64,000 nt of DNA from positions 118,126-182,125 of the forward strand of contig NZ_JAUSCF010000023.1 in NCBI RefSeq assembly GCF_030651625.1, read 5' to 3'. The stretch is from Hydrogenophaga sp. GTDB lineage: Bacteria; Pseudomonadota; Gammaproteobacteria; Burkholderiales; Burkholderiaceae_C. Under the pieces are notes generated by a model. The model saw only the letters and a list, made by a program, of their open reading frames with translations, was not told where the DNA came from and did no database searches. Shown here in pieces: positions 24,194 to 34,486 of the stretch. Both the position numbers and the translations under genes were made by a program. Positions within the stretch are counted from its first letter, which is position 1. Every line of letters begins with the position of its first letter.

Positions 24194-25651
24194 ATGAGCA
24201 GGTTGCTTGTCGGCCCCTTCAACCGCGTCGAAGGGGATCTCGAAGTCCAGCTCGACATCGCCGACGGTCGCGTGACGTCGGCCCAGGTCAACGCGACCAT
24301 GTACCGCGGCTTCGAGCAGATCCTGCAGGGCAAGGTGCCGCACGACGCGCTGGTCTATGTGCCGCGCATCTGTGGCATCTGCTCGGTTTCGCAGTCGGTG
24401 GCCTCAGCGCGTGCGCTGGCGAACCTGGGTGGCATCAGCATGCCAGCCAACGGCCAGCACGCGACCAATCTGATCCTGGCCACCGAAAACCTGGCCGATC
24501 ACCTGACGCACTTCTACCTGTTCTTCATGCCGGACTTTGCCCGCCCGGTCTACGCGGGCCACCCGTGGCACGCCGAGGCGCAACGACGCTTTGCGCCCGA
24601 CCACGGCGAGCAGGTGCGTGCCGCCACGGCGGCGCGTCAGCGCTGGCTCACGCTGCTGGGCACGCTGGGCGGCAAGTGGCCGCACACGCAGTCGGTCGAG
24701 CCGGGGGGGTCCACCCGCGCCATTGACGCAGCCGAGCGTGTGCGCCTGCTGGCGAAAGTGCGCGAGTTCCGCAGCTTTCTGGAGCGCCAGCTGTTCGCCG
24801 CTCCGCTCGAAGCTGTGGCTGCGCTTGAGACCGAAGCTTCGCTCTGGGACTGGCACGCGCAGGACCCGCTGGGCGGCGATCTGCGCTTCTTCCTCACGCT
24901 GGTGCGCGACCTGCAACTGGACCGACTCGGCCCCGGGCCTGGCCGCTACCTGAGTTATGGCGCTTATGCACAGTCGGACGGTGCCTGGGCTTTGCCCGGC
25001 GGGCTGTGGCGCGCGCAGGCGGGCGCGGTCGAACCGCTGAACCCGCGCGCGATCACCGAAGACGCCACCCACGCCTGGCTGGCCCACGCGCGTGAGCCGC
25101 TGCACCCACTGCACGGCATCACCCGCCCAGAACCCGACAAACCCGGCGCCTACACCTGGAACAAGGCACCGCGGCTGGGTGGCGAAGTGGTCGAGACTGG
25201 CGCCATCGCACGCCAGCTCACCAGCGCCCAGCCGCTGGTGCGCGATGCGGTGGCGCGCCACGGCGGCACGGTCTACACGCGCGTGCTGGCGCGGCTGGTC
25301 GAGCTCGCGCGCGTGGTACCGCTGATGGAAGGCTGGCTGCAGGCGATCCGGCCGACCGAGGCCTTCTGTGTGCCGACGACGCTGCCCGACGAAGGCAACG
25401 GCGTGGGTCTGAGCGAGGCCGCACGCGGCAGCCTGGGTCATTGGCTGGTGGTCCGGCGCGGCCGCATTGCCAACTACCAGATCGTCGCGCCCACCAGCTG
25501 GAATTTTTCGCCCCGCGATGCGCGGGGAACGCCCGGCGCGCTGGAACAGGCGCTGGTGGATGCGCCAGTGCCAGAAGGGGAAAGAACACCCGTCTCCGTC
25601 CAGCACATCGTGCGCTCCTTCGACCCCTGCATGGTCTGCACCGTACACTGA
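24194..25651 (+). CDS. hoxC: Regulatory (H2-sensing) hydrogenase large subunit HoxC (HupV)
   Basis: The 485-residue product has the active-site motifs RICGICSVSQSVASARAL (near residue 58) and DPCMVCTVH at the very end. It stops right after the terminal histidine, so there is no C-terminal peptide to cleave; this is diagnostic of the sensor class. The ATG at 24194 gives the family start MSRLLVGPFNRVEGDLEV; an ATG at 24167 would add nine residues from the repeat. Confidence 0.95.
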   Translation: MSRLLVGPFNRVEGDLEVQLDIADGRVTSAQVNATMYRGFEQILQGKVPHDALVYVPRICGICSVSQSVASARALANLGGISMPANGQHATNLILATENLADHLTHFYLFFMPDFARPVYAGHPWHAEAQRRFAPDHGEQVRAATAARQRWLTLLGTLGGKWPHTQSVEPGGSTRAIDAAERVRLLAKVREFRSFLERQLFAAPLEAVAALETEASLWDWHAQDPLGGDLRFFLTLVRDLQLDRLGPGPGRYLSYGAYAQSDGAWALPGGLWRAQAGAVEPLNPRAITEDATHAWLAHAREPLHPLHGITRPEPDKPGAYTWNKAPRLGGEVVETGAIARQLTSAQPLVRDAVARHGGTVYTRVLARLVELARVVPLMEGWLQAIRPTEAFCVPTTLPDEGNGVGLSEAARGSLGHWLVVRRGRIANYQIVAPTSWNFSPRDARGTPGALEQALVDAPVPEGERTPVSVQHIVRSFDPCMVCTVH

Positions 25652-25655
25652 TGAA

Positions 25656-25775
25656 CACCCCCCTGCGCCGCTTCGCGTCTTCCCCCCGCTCTGGCGCGCC
25701 TTCGGCGCTGGGCAGGGGGACGGCGCCTGCGCCCCGGCAAAGCCGGTTGCGCGGCACCCCTGGGTTGGTGCACGC
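25656..25775 (+). repeat. Family A palindromic repeat, copy 7 (long form)
   Basis: It follows the hoxC stop (TGATGAACACCCCC) and carries an enlarged middle (GGCGCGCCTTCGGCGCTGG) before CCCCGGCAAAGCCGGTTGCG. Positions 25776-25862 show a weaker GCGCCGCTGCGCGAC remnant and no gene. Confidence 0.75.
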
Positions 25776-25862
25776 GCTCCGGCTGGACCGAGGGTGTTGC
25801 CCCCCGCGCCGCTGCGCGACTGGGCGGAGCCACGGCACGTGCTTTGATTGCCATTTTTCGTC

Positions 25863-27206
25863 ATGAGCAAAGACCGAGCCCCCAGCCCTTTGCCCACCGT
25901 GCCGATGGAAGGCGTGGACGAATCCACCTGGCTGGACGTGATCCAGAAGATGGACGAGGTCTACACGCGGCTGATCGACGACGAGGTGGAACTGGAGAAG
26001 AAGAACGCCGAGCTGGAGCAGTCGCAGCAGTTCATCTTCAGCGTGTTGACATCGATGTCGGACGTGCTGGTGGTGTGCGACGAGCGCGGTCTGATCGAGC
26101 AGGCGAACGCAGCTTTGTGCGAATTGGTGGGTCGCAGTGAAGAACAGTTGCGCGGCAGCAGCCTGGCCGACCTTCTGGCCGACGCCGCCAGCGTCGACGC
26201 GGCGCGCGCCGCGATGGACCGCTCCGACGCACCGCGCGCCGGGCAGGGCATCGAGCTCAACCTGCTCGACCGCGAAGGCCAGCCGGTGCCGGTGGACGCG
26301 AACTGTACGCCGCGCATTGGCAGCAACGGCCGGCGCGTGGGCACCGTGTGGGTGGGCCGGCCCACGGCCGAGCTCAAGCGTGCGTACCACGAGATGCGTG
26401 CCGCGCACGAGGCCCTGAAGCGCACCCAGCAACAACTCCTGCATTCGGAAAAGATGGCCTCGCTCGGCCAGTTGGTGGCCGGGGTGGCGCACGAGCTCAA
26501 CAACCCGATCAGCTTTGTGCTCGGCAATGTGCACGCGTTGCGCAAGTACTGCGACCGGCTGCAGACCTACATGGCCGCGCTGCACGCACACGAGCCCGAG
26601 CCGGTGCTGCAGGCGCTGCGACAGAAGCTGCGCATCGAACACCTGATGGGCGATCTGCCCTCGCTGATCGAAGGCACGCTCGAAGGCGCGCAGCGCACCG
26701 CTGACATCGTGCACGGTCTCAAGCGTTTCTCGGCGATGGACCCGGAAGAACGCACGCATGTGAATCTGGTCGAGGTGATCGACCGAGCCATCCACTGGGT
26801 GCAGAAAGGGCGGTCAACGTCGGTGGATGTGCGCTGGCAGGCGGACGCACCCTGCACCGTCATGGGCAGCGCGGGTCAGTTGCAGCAGGTGATGATGAAC
26901 CTGCTGCAGAACGCCTTCGATGCCGTGGGAAGTTCCGGCGCGGAAGCGCCCTGCGTCTGGTTGGCGATGGCTTGTGAAGGCACGCATGTGCGCGTGAGCG
27001 TGCGCGACAACGGACCGGGCATTCCACCTGAACACCTGTTGCGGATCTTTGATCCCTTCTTCACCACCAAACCGGTAGGAAAAGGCACAGGCCTGGGCCT
27101 GTCCATCAGCTACGGGATCGTCGAGCAACACGGCGGGCGCCTGAGCGCACGCAACGCCGAGGGCGGTGGGGCAGAGTTCGTGCTGGAACTTCCCAAGGCC
27201 CAGTGA
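25863..27206 (+). CDS. hoxJ: HoxJ, H2-responsive sensor histidine kinase
   Basis: A soluble kinase of 447 residues without membrane segments. An N-terminal helical region (20-55) precedes a PAS domain (about 55-170), which docks to the HoxBC sensor in Ralstonia eutropha. The H-box is [22 protein letters not shown] with His210, and the ATPase domain has [17 protein letters not shown] and [12 protein letters not shown]. It phosphorylates HoxA and so transmits the H2 signal. The ATG at 25863 is used; an in-frame TTG lies five codons earlier. It is separated from hoxC by a family A repeat. Confidence 0.94.
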   Translation: MSKDRAPSPLPTVPMEGVDESTWLDVIQKMDEVYTRLIDDEVELEKKNAELEQSQQFIFSVLTSMSDVLVVCDERGLIEQANAALCELVGRSEEQLRGSSLADLLADAASVDAARAAMDRSDAPRAGQGIELNLLDREGQPVPVDANCTPRIGSNGRRVGTVWVGRPTAELKRAYHEMRAAHEALKRTQQQLLHSEKMASLGQLVAGVAHELNNPISFVLGNVHALRKYCDRLQTYMAALHAHEPEPVLQALRQKLRIEHLMGDLPSLIEGTLEGAQRTADIVHGLKRFSAMDPEERTHVNLVEVIDRAIHWVQKGRSTSVDVRWQADAPCTVMGSAGQLQQVMMNLLQNAFDAVGSSGAEAPCVWLAMACEGTHVRVSVRDNGPGIPPEHLLRIFDPFFTTKPVGKGTGLGLSISYGIVEQHGGRLSARNAEGGGAEFVLELPKAQ

Positions 27207-27254
27207 CGCAGACCATTCATTCACCGAAGCGCGTGCCTGAGCCCAGCGCACGCC

Positions 27255-27326
27255 GAAGATCCGGCTCTGCCGGTCCAAGGGCGTGGTCCCCCTGGGCGGA
27301 AGCCGCGCAGCGGCGCAGGGCGGTGA
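27255..27326 (-). repeat. Family A palindromic repeat, copy 10 (reverse)
   Basis: GATCCGGCTCTGCCGGTCCAAGG and a GTCCCCCTGGGCGG stem match the reverse complement of family A. It is the only copy not oriented with its upstream gene. Confidence 0.6.
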
Positions 27327-27336
27327 CAATCCTTTC

Positions 27337-28092
27337 ATGGACTTGTTGCTCGTCACGGCTGCTTCACTGGTCGCCGGTTTTGTGGACTCGATCGTCGGGG
27401 GTGGTGGCCTGATTCTGGTGCCAGCACTGTTCGCCGTGTTTCCCAACACCCACCCGGCCACCCTGTTCGGTGTGAACAAGGGCGCATCCATCTGGGGTAC
27501 CGCCGCTGCCACGCTGCAATACGCCCGCCGCGTGCAACTGCCGTGGCGAGCCCTGCTGCCGGCAGCAGGCGTGTGTTTTGCCGGTTCCATGCTCGGTGCA
27601 TGGGCAGTGACACAGATCTCGCCTGATTTCCTTCGCCGCGTGCTGCCGCTGGTGCTGCTTGGCGTGCTGGCCTACACCCTGGCCCGCAAGGAGCTTGGCA
27701 GGCACCACGCGCCGCGCTTCTACGGACGCCGGGAAGCACTGGCCGCCAGTGTGCTCGGCGTCACCATCGGGTTCTACGACGGTTTCTTCGGCCCGGGCAC
27801 TGGCAGCTTCTTTGTGTTTCTGTTCGTGCGCTGGCTGGGCTACGACTTCCTGCATGCCAGTGCCAGCGCCAAACTGCTCAACACCACCTCCAACCTGGCC
27901 GCACTCATGCTGTTCGCCTGGAAAGGGCACGTCTGGTGGCATTTCGTGGTGGTGATGGCCGTGGCCAACGTGATCGGTAGCTTGGTAGGCACACGGCTGG
28001 CACTCAAGCACGGTAGCGGGTTCGTGCGCAGCGTGTTCATCGTGGTGGTCAGCGCGCTGATTCTCAAGACCACCTATGACGCGTGGATGTGA
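27337..28092 (+). CDS. TSUP-family (TauE/SafE) membrane transporter
   Basis: The 251-residue hydrophobic protein has the paired motif of sulfite/organosulfonate exporters: an N-terminal GFVDSIVGGGGLILVPALF and a mid-protein GFYDGFFGPGTGSFFVFLFV, each followed by helices, about seven to eight in all. The ligand cannot be told from sequence. It lies 130 bases after hoxJ in the same direction. The link to hydrogen metabolism is uncertain, since related genes occur in many contexts. Confidence 0.88.
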   Translation: MDLLLVTAASLVAGFVDSIVGGGGLILVPALFAVFPNTHPATLFGVNKGASIWGTAAATLQYARRVQLPWRALLPAAGVCFAGSMLGAWAVTQISPDFLRRVLPLVLLGVLAYTLARKELGRHHAPRFYGRREALAASVLGVTIGFYDGFFGPGTGSFFVFLFVRWLGYDFLHASASAKLLNTTSNLAALMLFAWKGHVWWHFVVVMAVANVIGSLVGTRLALKHGSGFVRSVFIVVVSALILKTTYDAWM

Positions 28093-28115
28093 CCCCCCTC
28101 CCGTGCCGCCGAGGG

Positions 28116-28310
28116 TTACACCTGCTGGCACAGCGTCTGAGGACGCTCCCAGCCTGTGCCAAAGCGCGGCCATTCGACCAGCACACCTTCAGCCGTCTGG
28201 GCCACGACCCGACCGTCCACGCGGTCGATGCTGCCTTTGTGAAAGCGATTGACACGGACGCCGGGGTTGAACCTCGGGCTCTGGAACAGGGATTGGATCA
28301 GTTTGAACAT
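28116..28310 (-). CDS. Hypothetical 64-residue protein
   Basis: A small protein starting MFKLIQSLFQSPRFNPG with a basic, beta-rich remainder (VRVNRFHKGSIDRVDGRVV, then VEWPRFGTGWERPQTL) that looks like a small barrel domain. The frame is open upstream but the ATG at 28310 gives a product separate from the preceding small gene, 10 bases away. Both probably form one minus-strand unit under the palindromic operator at 28534-28547. Function is unknown. Confidence 0.6.
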   Translation of the reverse strand: MFKLIQSLFQSPRFNPGVRVNRFHKGSIDRVDGRVVAQTAEGVLVEWPRFGTGWERPQTLCQQV

Positions 28311-28320
28311 GGAAAGGCCT

Positions 28321-28521
28321 TCAATGAGCCACCATCGACTGGGCGCCGCGCTGGTTGCGGTCCCAGCGGCGCTGCATGTCTTCCAGCTGGTGGAGGCTGG
28401 TGGCTGTGCTGAGGTAAGCCTCAAGACCATCGGATCCCTCGTGGGTGCGGTCGAGGCGGGTGCACAAGGCCTGAATGGCGCGGGAGAAAAAGGCCGAGAA
28501 AACAGAAACGCGGGGTGTCAT
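28321..28521 (-). CDS. Small DUF3563-like protein
   Basis: The 66-residue product has a helical N-terminus and the segment LEAYLSTATSLHQLEDMQRRW, which resembles the EAYL-x-D-LxxLE-RR pattern of DUF3563 proteins of Burkholderiales. The family is uncharacterised. A perfect 14-bp palindrome lies 13 bases before its start codon. The resemblance is by eye and may be superficial. Confidence 0.55.
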   Translation of the reverse strand: MTPRVSVFSAFFSRAIQALCTRLDRTHEGSDGLEAYLSTATSLHQLEDMQRRWDRNQRGAQSMVAH

Positions 28522-28533
28522 GATGGATAAAAC

Positions 28534-28547
28534 TAGGGTTAACCCTA
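28534..28547. promoter_or_regulatory. Perfect palindrome TAGGGTTAACCCTA, probable operator
   Basis: Fourteen bases of exact dyad symmetry just upstream of the minus-strand small gene starting at 28521, in an AT-richer patch. The position suits an operator or activator site. The cognate regulator is not evident in the window. Confidence 0.5.
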
Positions 28548-28687
28548 ATTCTAGCCTGTTCCTTCTGAATCGATAGGTTCATCAGCGTGGCTAATGAAAT
28601 ATCAGAGGGCTTCCACCAGCGTCGACGGGTCACGCCATCCATGCAGTGTGTGGGTGGACGCCTGCGCGCCGGCAGGATCATCGGCCC

Positions 28688-28707
28688 TCCCGGCGGCTGA
28701 GCCGGGA
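28688..28707 (-). terminator. Hairpin just after mrdA
   Basis: TCCCGGC-GGCTGA-GCCGGGA forms a 7-bp stem 12 bases beyond the mrdA stop on the minus strand. There is no T-run, so termination would be weak. It may only shield the mRNA 3' end. Confidence 0.3.
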
Positions 28708-28718
28708 AGGCATGACGC

Positions 28719-30698
28719 TCAATGCGCGGCGGCAGGCGATAGCGAAGGCGGTTCGGGTGGCCATGGCAGGCTGCTTGCCTTCAAGGGCGTGCCAATCGGT
28801 GCCGCCGCCAAACCCTTCTGGACGGCAGCCAGATCCTCGGCATTGGGGTACTGGTCCAGCAACAGATAGTCGAACACCCGACGCGCAATGGGTGCGGCGT
28901 GGGCCGACCCGAAGCCAGAGTTTTCCACCACGATGGCCAGCGCCACACGCGGCTCCTCCACGGGTGCGAACGCGATGTAGAGTGAGTGATCGCGCTGATG
29001 CTCTTCGAGCTTTTTGGCGTCGTAGCGGTCTTTCTGGCCGATGGTGACCGCTTGCGCCGTGCCGGTCTTTCCGCCGCTGTTGTAGCCCGCTCCGGCAAAC
29101 ACCCGTGCCGAGGTGCCTTCGATCGTGACCGCATGCATGGCCTTCAGGATGATCTGCACGTGCTGGGGCTTGTAGCCCAGATCGACCGACGGCGCCACCG
29201 GCGGTGGACGGCTCTCGCGGGTGACAGCGTCTTCAATCCCCAGCGTCAGGCGGGGCGTGTGCCGAATGCCGCCTCCTGCCAGGGTGGTCATGGCATGGGC
29301 AAGCTGCAGCATGGTGAAGCTGTTGTAGCCCTGACCAATGCCCAGCGAGATGGTTTCGCCGGGATACCAGCGTTGCTGATCCGCCCGCTTGTAGGCGTTG
29401 CGCTTCCAGGCCTGGCTGGGCAGTACCCCCCGCAACTCGCCGCGCAGATCGATGCCGGTGACCTGCCCGAAGCCCAGCGGCTTCATGAAGTCGTGCATCT
29501 TGTCCACGCCCATTTCATTGGCCAGTGAGTAATAGTAGGTGTTGCTGGATTTGACGATGCTTCGGTGCATGTCCACCATGCCCAGTGCGTTGTTGCCATA
29601 ACTGCGAAAGCGGTGGTTGCCGAACATCCAGAAGCCCGGGTCGTTGACCATCGTGTTCGCCGTGCGCGTACCGGTTTCCAGCGCCGCCAGCGACATGAAG
29701 GGCTTGTAGGTGGAGCCGGGCGGGTAGGTGCCCCGCAATGCACGGTTGAGCAACGGCTTGTCGATCGACTCGTTGAGGGCACGCCAGTTCTCGACGTCGA
29801 TGCCTTCCACGAACAGGTTCGGATCAAAGGTGGGCTTGCTCACAAAAGCGAGCACTTCGCCGTTGCGGGGGTCGAGCGCCACCAGCGCACCCCGCCGTTC
29901 GCCAAACATGTCCTCGATCAGCTTTTGCAGCTGAATGTCGATGGACAGGCGCAAATTGGATCCCGGCGTTGCCGGCGTGTGGGCGAGCAGGCGCACCGCA
30001 CGGCCACCCGCCGACGTCTCCACGCGTTCAAATCCGGTGATGCCATGCAGCTCCTTCTCGTAGGTCTGCTCGGTGCCCAGCTTGCCGATGTGCTCGGTGC
30101 CGCGGTAGTTGGCCTGCTCCTCTTCCGGCCATTCCTCGATCTGCTCTTTCTCGCGCTGGTTGATACGCCCGATGTAGCCGATCACGTGACCGGCCACGTC
30201 GCCGTTCGGATATTGGCGGATCAGCCGTGCACGCACATCCACGCCGGGAAAACGGTAGCGCTGGACCGTGAAACGCGCCACTTCCTCGTCGGTCAGGCGG
30301 GTGCGAAGGGGCAGCGAATCGAAACGGCGAGACTCGGAGCGCAACTGGCGAAACCTCCGGACATCCCGTGGCTGGATTTCCACGATTTTCCCCAGCTCCT
30401 CGATGGTCGCCTCGAGATCTGCGACCCGGGATGGATTGATTTCCAGGGTGTAGGCAGAAAAACTCGTGGCCAGCACACGTCCATGGCGATCCAGGATCTC
30501 ACCCCGATTCGGCACCACCGGCAACACGGCCGTGCGGTTGCTCTCCGCCTGCGCCATCAACCTGTCATGCTGATCCACCTGGAGGTAGTACATGCGCGCA
30601 GCCACCAACCCGAAAGCAACCAACACCGCCAACCCAGCCACGACCACCCGGTTGCGGAACTGGGCCAGATCGGCTTCAACGTTGCGGAATTCGGTCAT
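28719..30698 (-). CDS. mrdA: Penicillin-binding protein 2 (peptidoglycan transpeptidase)
   Basis: PBP2 cross-links peptidoglycan during cell elongation together with RodA and MreBCD. The 659-residue protein has a short cytoplasmic N-terminus, one membrane anchor (about 20-40), a dimerisation domain and the transpeptidase motifs: STYKPF (active Ser), SSNTYYYSL (SxN) and SGGKTGTAQ (KTG). The C-terminal 20 residues are Pro-rich. The ATG at 30698 is preferred because GGGAG lies just ahead; an in-frame GTG at 30713 is upstream. It is the last gene of the minus-strand mreB-mreC-mreD-mrdA run, separated from mreD by a 616-base repeat-filled gap. Confidence 0.96.
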   Translation of the reverse strand: MTEFRNVEADLAQFRNRVVVAGLAVLVAFGLVAARMYYLQVDQHDRLMAQAESNRTAVLPVVPNRGEILDRHGRVLATSFSAYTLEINPSRVADLEATIEELGKIVEIQPRDVRRFRQLRSESRRFDSLPLRTRLTDEEVARFTVQRYRFPGVDVRARLIRQYPNGDVAGHVIGYIGRINQREKEQIEEWPEEEQANYRGTEHIGKLGTEQTYEKELHGITGFERVETSAGGRAVRLLAHTPATPGSNLRLSIDIQLQKLIEDMFGERRGALVALDPRNGEVLAFVSKPTFDPNLFVEGIDVENWRALNESIDKPLLNRALRGTYPPGSTYKPFMSLAALETGTRTANTMVNDPGFWMFGNHRFRSYGNNALGMVDMHRSIVKSSNTYYYSLANEMGVDKMHDFMKPLGFGQVTGIDLRGELRGVLPSQAWKRNAYKRADQQRWYPGETISLGIGQGYNSFTMLQLAHAMTTLAGGGIRHTPRLTLGIEDAVTRESRPPPVAPSVDLGYKPQHVQIILKAMHAVTIEGTSARVFAGAGYNSGGKTGTAQAVTIGQKDRYDAKKLEEHQRDHSLYIAFAPVEEPRVALAIVVENSGFGSAHAAPIARRVFDYLLLDQYPNAEDLAAVQKGLAAAPIGTPLKASSLPWPPEPPSLSPAAAH

Positions 30699-30895
30699 GC
30701 TGCTCCCTGCCACTCCGGCGCCCTTGATCCGCCCAGACCGGCGCCGAGGCGTGTGTGCGGTGAGTGGGATGGACCCACCGACAGGCGAAAGGTTTCACGT
30801 AGCAGGCTGCGGTGGTCTTCAAGGTGCGACAGCAGGGGCGAAAGCGGACTTCCCCTCTCCCAGGCACGACCACACAGGTGAGCCGGGCTCCCTCT

Positions 30896-30945
30896 TGCTC
30901 CCTCGCCCCTCTGGGGAGAGGGTTGGGGTGAGGGTTGGGGTGAGG
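30896..30945 (+). repeat. Family C palindromic repeat, copy 2
   Basis: CCCTCGCCCCTCTGGGGAGA with GGGTTGGGGTGAGGGTTGGG; the tail unit GGTTGGGGTGAG is doubled compared with the copy at 8580. Confidence 0.75.
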
Positions 30946-31018
30946 GGTCTCTCCCCGCGTACACCTTTTTCTCCGGAAGCTTGATTTGGCCGGGTTTCGG
31001 CCCGGCGGCCGACCTACC

Positions 31019-31040
31019 TTTCTTTGCTTCGCCAAAGAAA
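31019..31040. repeat. 8-bp-arm hairpin element TTTCTTTG/CAAAGAAA
   Basis: A perfect inverted repeat with a CTTCGC loop, flanked by a further imperfect dyad (CCTACCTT and AGGCCAAAGAAAGG). It is unlike families A-C and AT-richer than its surroundings. No second copy was noticed in the window. Confidence 0.6.
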
Positions 31041-31237
31041 CGTAGGCCAAAGAAAGGCGAGCCGAAGTCCGGGGCCCTTCGGGCTTCCTTGCGCTGCTCG
31101 CGTCGTGGGGGAAAATCGCAAACTTGTCCGCTGCGCGGCTTTCGGACATGCGAATTTCTAATCCCCGCGCCCCTGCGCTGCTCAGCCCGGCCACACGGCG
31201 GGGGGCAGGATCGGGCTTCCTTTCTAGGAGACTGCAG

Positions 31238-31312
31238 CGCAGGGCCGCCCCAAGCAAGGTCAGCCCCCTCGGGGGGCAGCGACCCGTGAAACGGCGGAGC
31301 GTGGGGGCACGT
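31238..31312 (-). repeat. Family B palindromic repeat, copy 8 (intergenic, reverse)
   Basis: GGGCCGCCCCAAGCAAGGTC, a CCCCCTCGGGGGG hairpin and GGAGCGTGGGGGCAC, the family B layout in reverse. It ends a few bases before the mreD stop codon (minus strand). Confidence 0.8.
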
Positions 31313-31314
31313 GC

Positions 31315-31845
31315 TCACAGCGGCCGGTTGTCATCAGGATTCGGCGCACGGCGCTGGGGCGCGAGCAGGAACACGCTCACCACCGGCCACAACGCCGCCT
31401 CCAGAACGGGTGCCAGGAAGTAAGCCCAACCCGGAAACACCCCACCAGAGATGAGGCGCACCAGCATCAGTAAAACATGAGCGGACACGAACAGGGGCAG
31501 CACCTGCAACGCCTGGGTGGGCACCGCAAACCAGAGCAGTCGGCGGTGCATGGAAATCGCGAAAAATCCCAGCACGGTGTAGGCCAGCGCGTGCTGCCCG
31601 AGCAGGGCGCCCTGGTGCACATCCATGGCCAGCCCGAATGCAAACGCCACACCCACACCGATGCGCAGGGGCTGATGCACGCTCCAGAACACCAGCACCA
31701 CGGCCAGGAGGTCCGGTGTCCAGGCCTCACGCCCAAAGAGCCCCATGTTCATGAACATGTTGATGGCCAGCGCGCTCAGCAGGGTGAACCAGATGAAGAC
31801 CGGGTTGGCGGGCAGCAGCAACTGCTGGCCAGGGCGCATGATCAT
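31315..31845 (-). CDS. mreD: Rod shape-determining protein MreD
   Basis: An inner-membrane protein of the elongasome. The 176-residue product has five or six hydrophobic helices, begins near the LLLPANPVFIWFTLLSAL helix, and contains PDLLAVVLVFW and FGLAMDVHQGALLGQHALAY, the most conserved MreD segment. It starts at an ATGA overlap with the mreC stop (31842-31845). Confidence 0.93.
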   Translation of the reverse strand: MIMRPGQQLLLPANPVFIWFTLLSALAINMFMNMGLFGREAWTPDLLAVVLVFWSVHQPLRIGVGVAFAFGLAMDVHQGALLGQHALAYTVLGFFAISMHRRLLWFAVPTQALQVLPLFVSAHVLLMLVRLISGGVFPGWAYFLAPVLEAALWPVVSVFLLAPQRRAPNPDDNRPL

Positions 31846-32792
31846 GGCGCTGCACCCCGTCTGCCAGGCAGGTCGCCCCGGCCGCCTTGCCGTGGCCGCA
31901 CACCCGTGGGCTCCTGCTCCGGGGGGGGCGGCTGGGTCAGGCCCACGGGGGTCAGGACCAGCACATGCAAGGCGCCCAGCACCCGTGCCACCGGTTCACA
32001 TTCCACCCGGTTGAACGCCGATTCAGAGCGACGCTCGATCCGGGTCACCCGTGCCACCGGCAGGCCCGGCGGATAGACGCCGTCGACCCCGCTGGTGGTC
32101 AGCAGGTCGCCTTCTTCGATGTCGGCACTGGCCAGCGTGTAACGCAGCTCCAGTGCGTCTCCGCTGGCCGAGGGCTGCCCGAAGGCCACGCCGCGCAGGC
32201 TGGTGCGCGCGTTGACGACCGGAATGGCCTGGTCACGGTCGATCAACAGCGTGACCTCCGAGAGCAGCGGGTACACCCGGGTGATCTGCCCCAGCACGCC
32301 ATGCTCGTCGATCACCGGCGAGCCGGCCACCACGCCGTGGGCCTGGCCGCGGTCGATCACCACCTTGCGTGAATACGGGTCGGCGGTGTCGTACAACACC
32401 TGTGCGCCGGTGGCGACCGACTGGCTGCGCTCGCGCATGGTCAGCATCTCGCGAAGATGCTGGTTCTCCTGCAGCAACTGTTCCACCTGAAGGCTGCGCG
32501 CGGCCTGAGCGGAGAGCCGCTCGAGTGCCTCGCGTTCGGTGCGCCGGGCCTCGTGCAGCGTGGTGAGATAGCCGCCCGCAGTGGAGGCGGCCTGAATCGG
32601 CTGCATCACCAGCCATTGAACAGGGTAAAGCACGGTCGCCATGGCCGAGCGCACTGGTCCGGTGACCTGAAACCTCACGTCGGCCACCATGAGAAACAGC
32701 GCCATGGCGCTGAACACAAGCAGCTTGGACAGGGCCGACGGACCCTGCTTGAAGAAGGGCGGTGGGGTCCGGTCCAGGGTGCCCAGTGGCAT
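31842..32792 (-). CDS. mreC: Rod shape-determining protein MreC
   Basis: MreC is a single-pass periplasmic scaffold linking MreB and PBP2. The 316-residue protein has one anchor (about 20-40), a coiled-coil (about 75-115) and the beta-barrel domain (VVIDRGQAHGVVAGSPVIDEHGVLGQI, then DGVYPPGLPVARV). The tail from about residue 285 is Pro/Gly/Arg-rich. It lies 53 bases after mreB and overlaps mreD. Confidence 0.94.
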   Translation of the reverse strand: MPLGTLDRTPPPFFKQGPSALSKLLVFSAMALFLMVADVRFQVTGPVRSAMATVLYPVQWLVMQPIQAASTAGGYLTTLHEARRTEREALERLSAQAARSLQVEQLLQENQHLREMLTMRERSQSVATGAQVLYDTADPYSRKVVIDRGQAHGVVAGSPVIDEHGVLGQITRVYPLLSEVTLLIDRDQAIPVVNARTSLRGVAFGQPSASGDALELRYTLASADIEEGDLLTTSGVDGVYPPGLPVARVTRIERRSESAFNRVECEPVARVLGALHVLVLTPVGLTQPPPPEQEPTGVRPRQGGRGDLPGRRGAAP

Positions 32793-32845
32793 GTCGGCAA
32801 ACGCTTTTGAACGGGCCTGTGATCAGGCCTGCGACCGGCGCAGGA

Positions 32846-34186
<1,341 letters not shown>

Positions 34187-34486
34187 ATGTCCCTGACCCT
34201 GTCCGACATCGGGCGCATCGCCAACCTCGCCCGTCTGGCGCTTTCCGAAGCCCAGAGCGAACGCATGCGTACCCAGCTCAATGGCTTCTTCGACATCGTC
34301 GAACAGATGAACGCGGTGGACACCACCGGCGTAGAGCCACTGGCCCACCCCACCGCCGTGATCGACCACGTCAGCTTGCGTCTGCGCCCGGACGTGGTCA
34401 GCGAGCCGAACAACCGAGAGGCCAACCAGCGAAGTGCCCCGGTGGTGGAGCGCGGGTTGTTCCTGGTGCCCAAGGTGATTGAATGA
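34187..34486 (+). CDS. gatC: Asp-tRNA(Asn)/Glu-tRNA(Gln) amidotransferase subunit C
   Basis: GatC stabilises the GatAB amidotransferase that makes Gln-tRNA(Gln) and/or Asn-tRNA(Asn). The 99-residue protein starts [19 protein letters not shown] and has [21 protein letters not shown], the family core. Its stop overlaps the gatA start as ATGA. Confidence 0.95.
   Translation: MSLTLSDIGRIANLARLALSEAQSERMRTQLNGFFDIVEQMNAVDTTGVEPLAHPTAVIDHVSLRLRPDVVSEPNNREANQRSAPVVERGLFLVPKVIE

Larger units (their letters stand above)
30699..31314. other. 616-base gene-free island of mixed palindromic repeats
   Basis: No credible gene is present. It holds a family C element (30896-30945), an AT-richer dyad TTTCTTTG-CTTCGC-CAAAGAAA (31019-31040) beside GCCGGGTTTCGGCCCGGC (about 30989-31006), and a reverse family B element (31238-31312). 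Most frames read as fragments of repeat-encoded peptides. It interrupts the shape operon between mreD and mrdA. Confidence 0.7.

Noticed and set aside
25834..25847. Sigma-54-like sequence GGCACGTGCTTTGA before hoxJ
   Set aside because: The -24 part fits, but the invariant GC of the -12 element is GA, and the region is repeat remnant.
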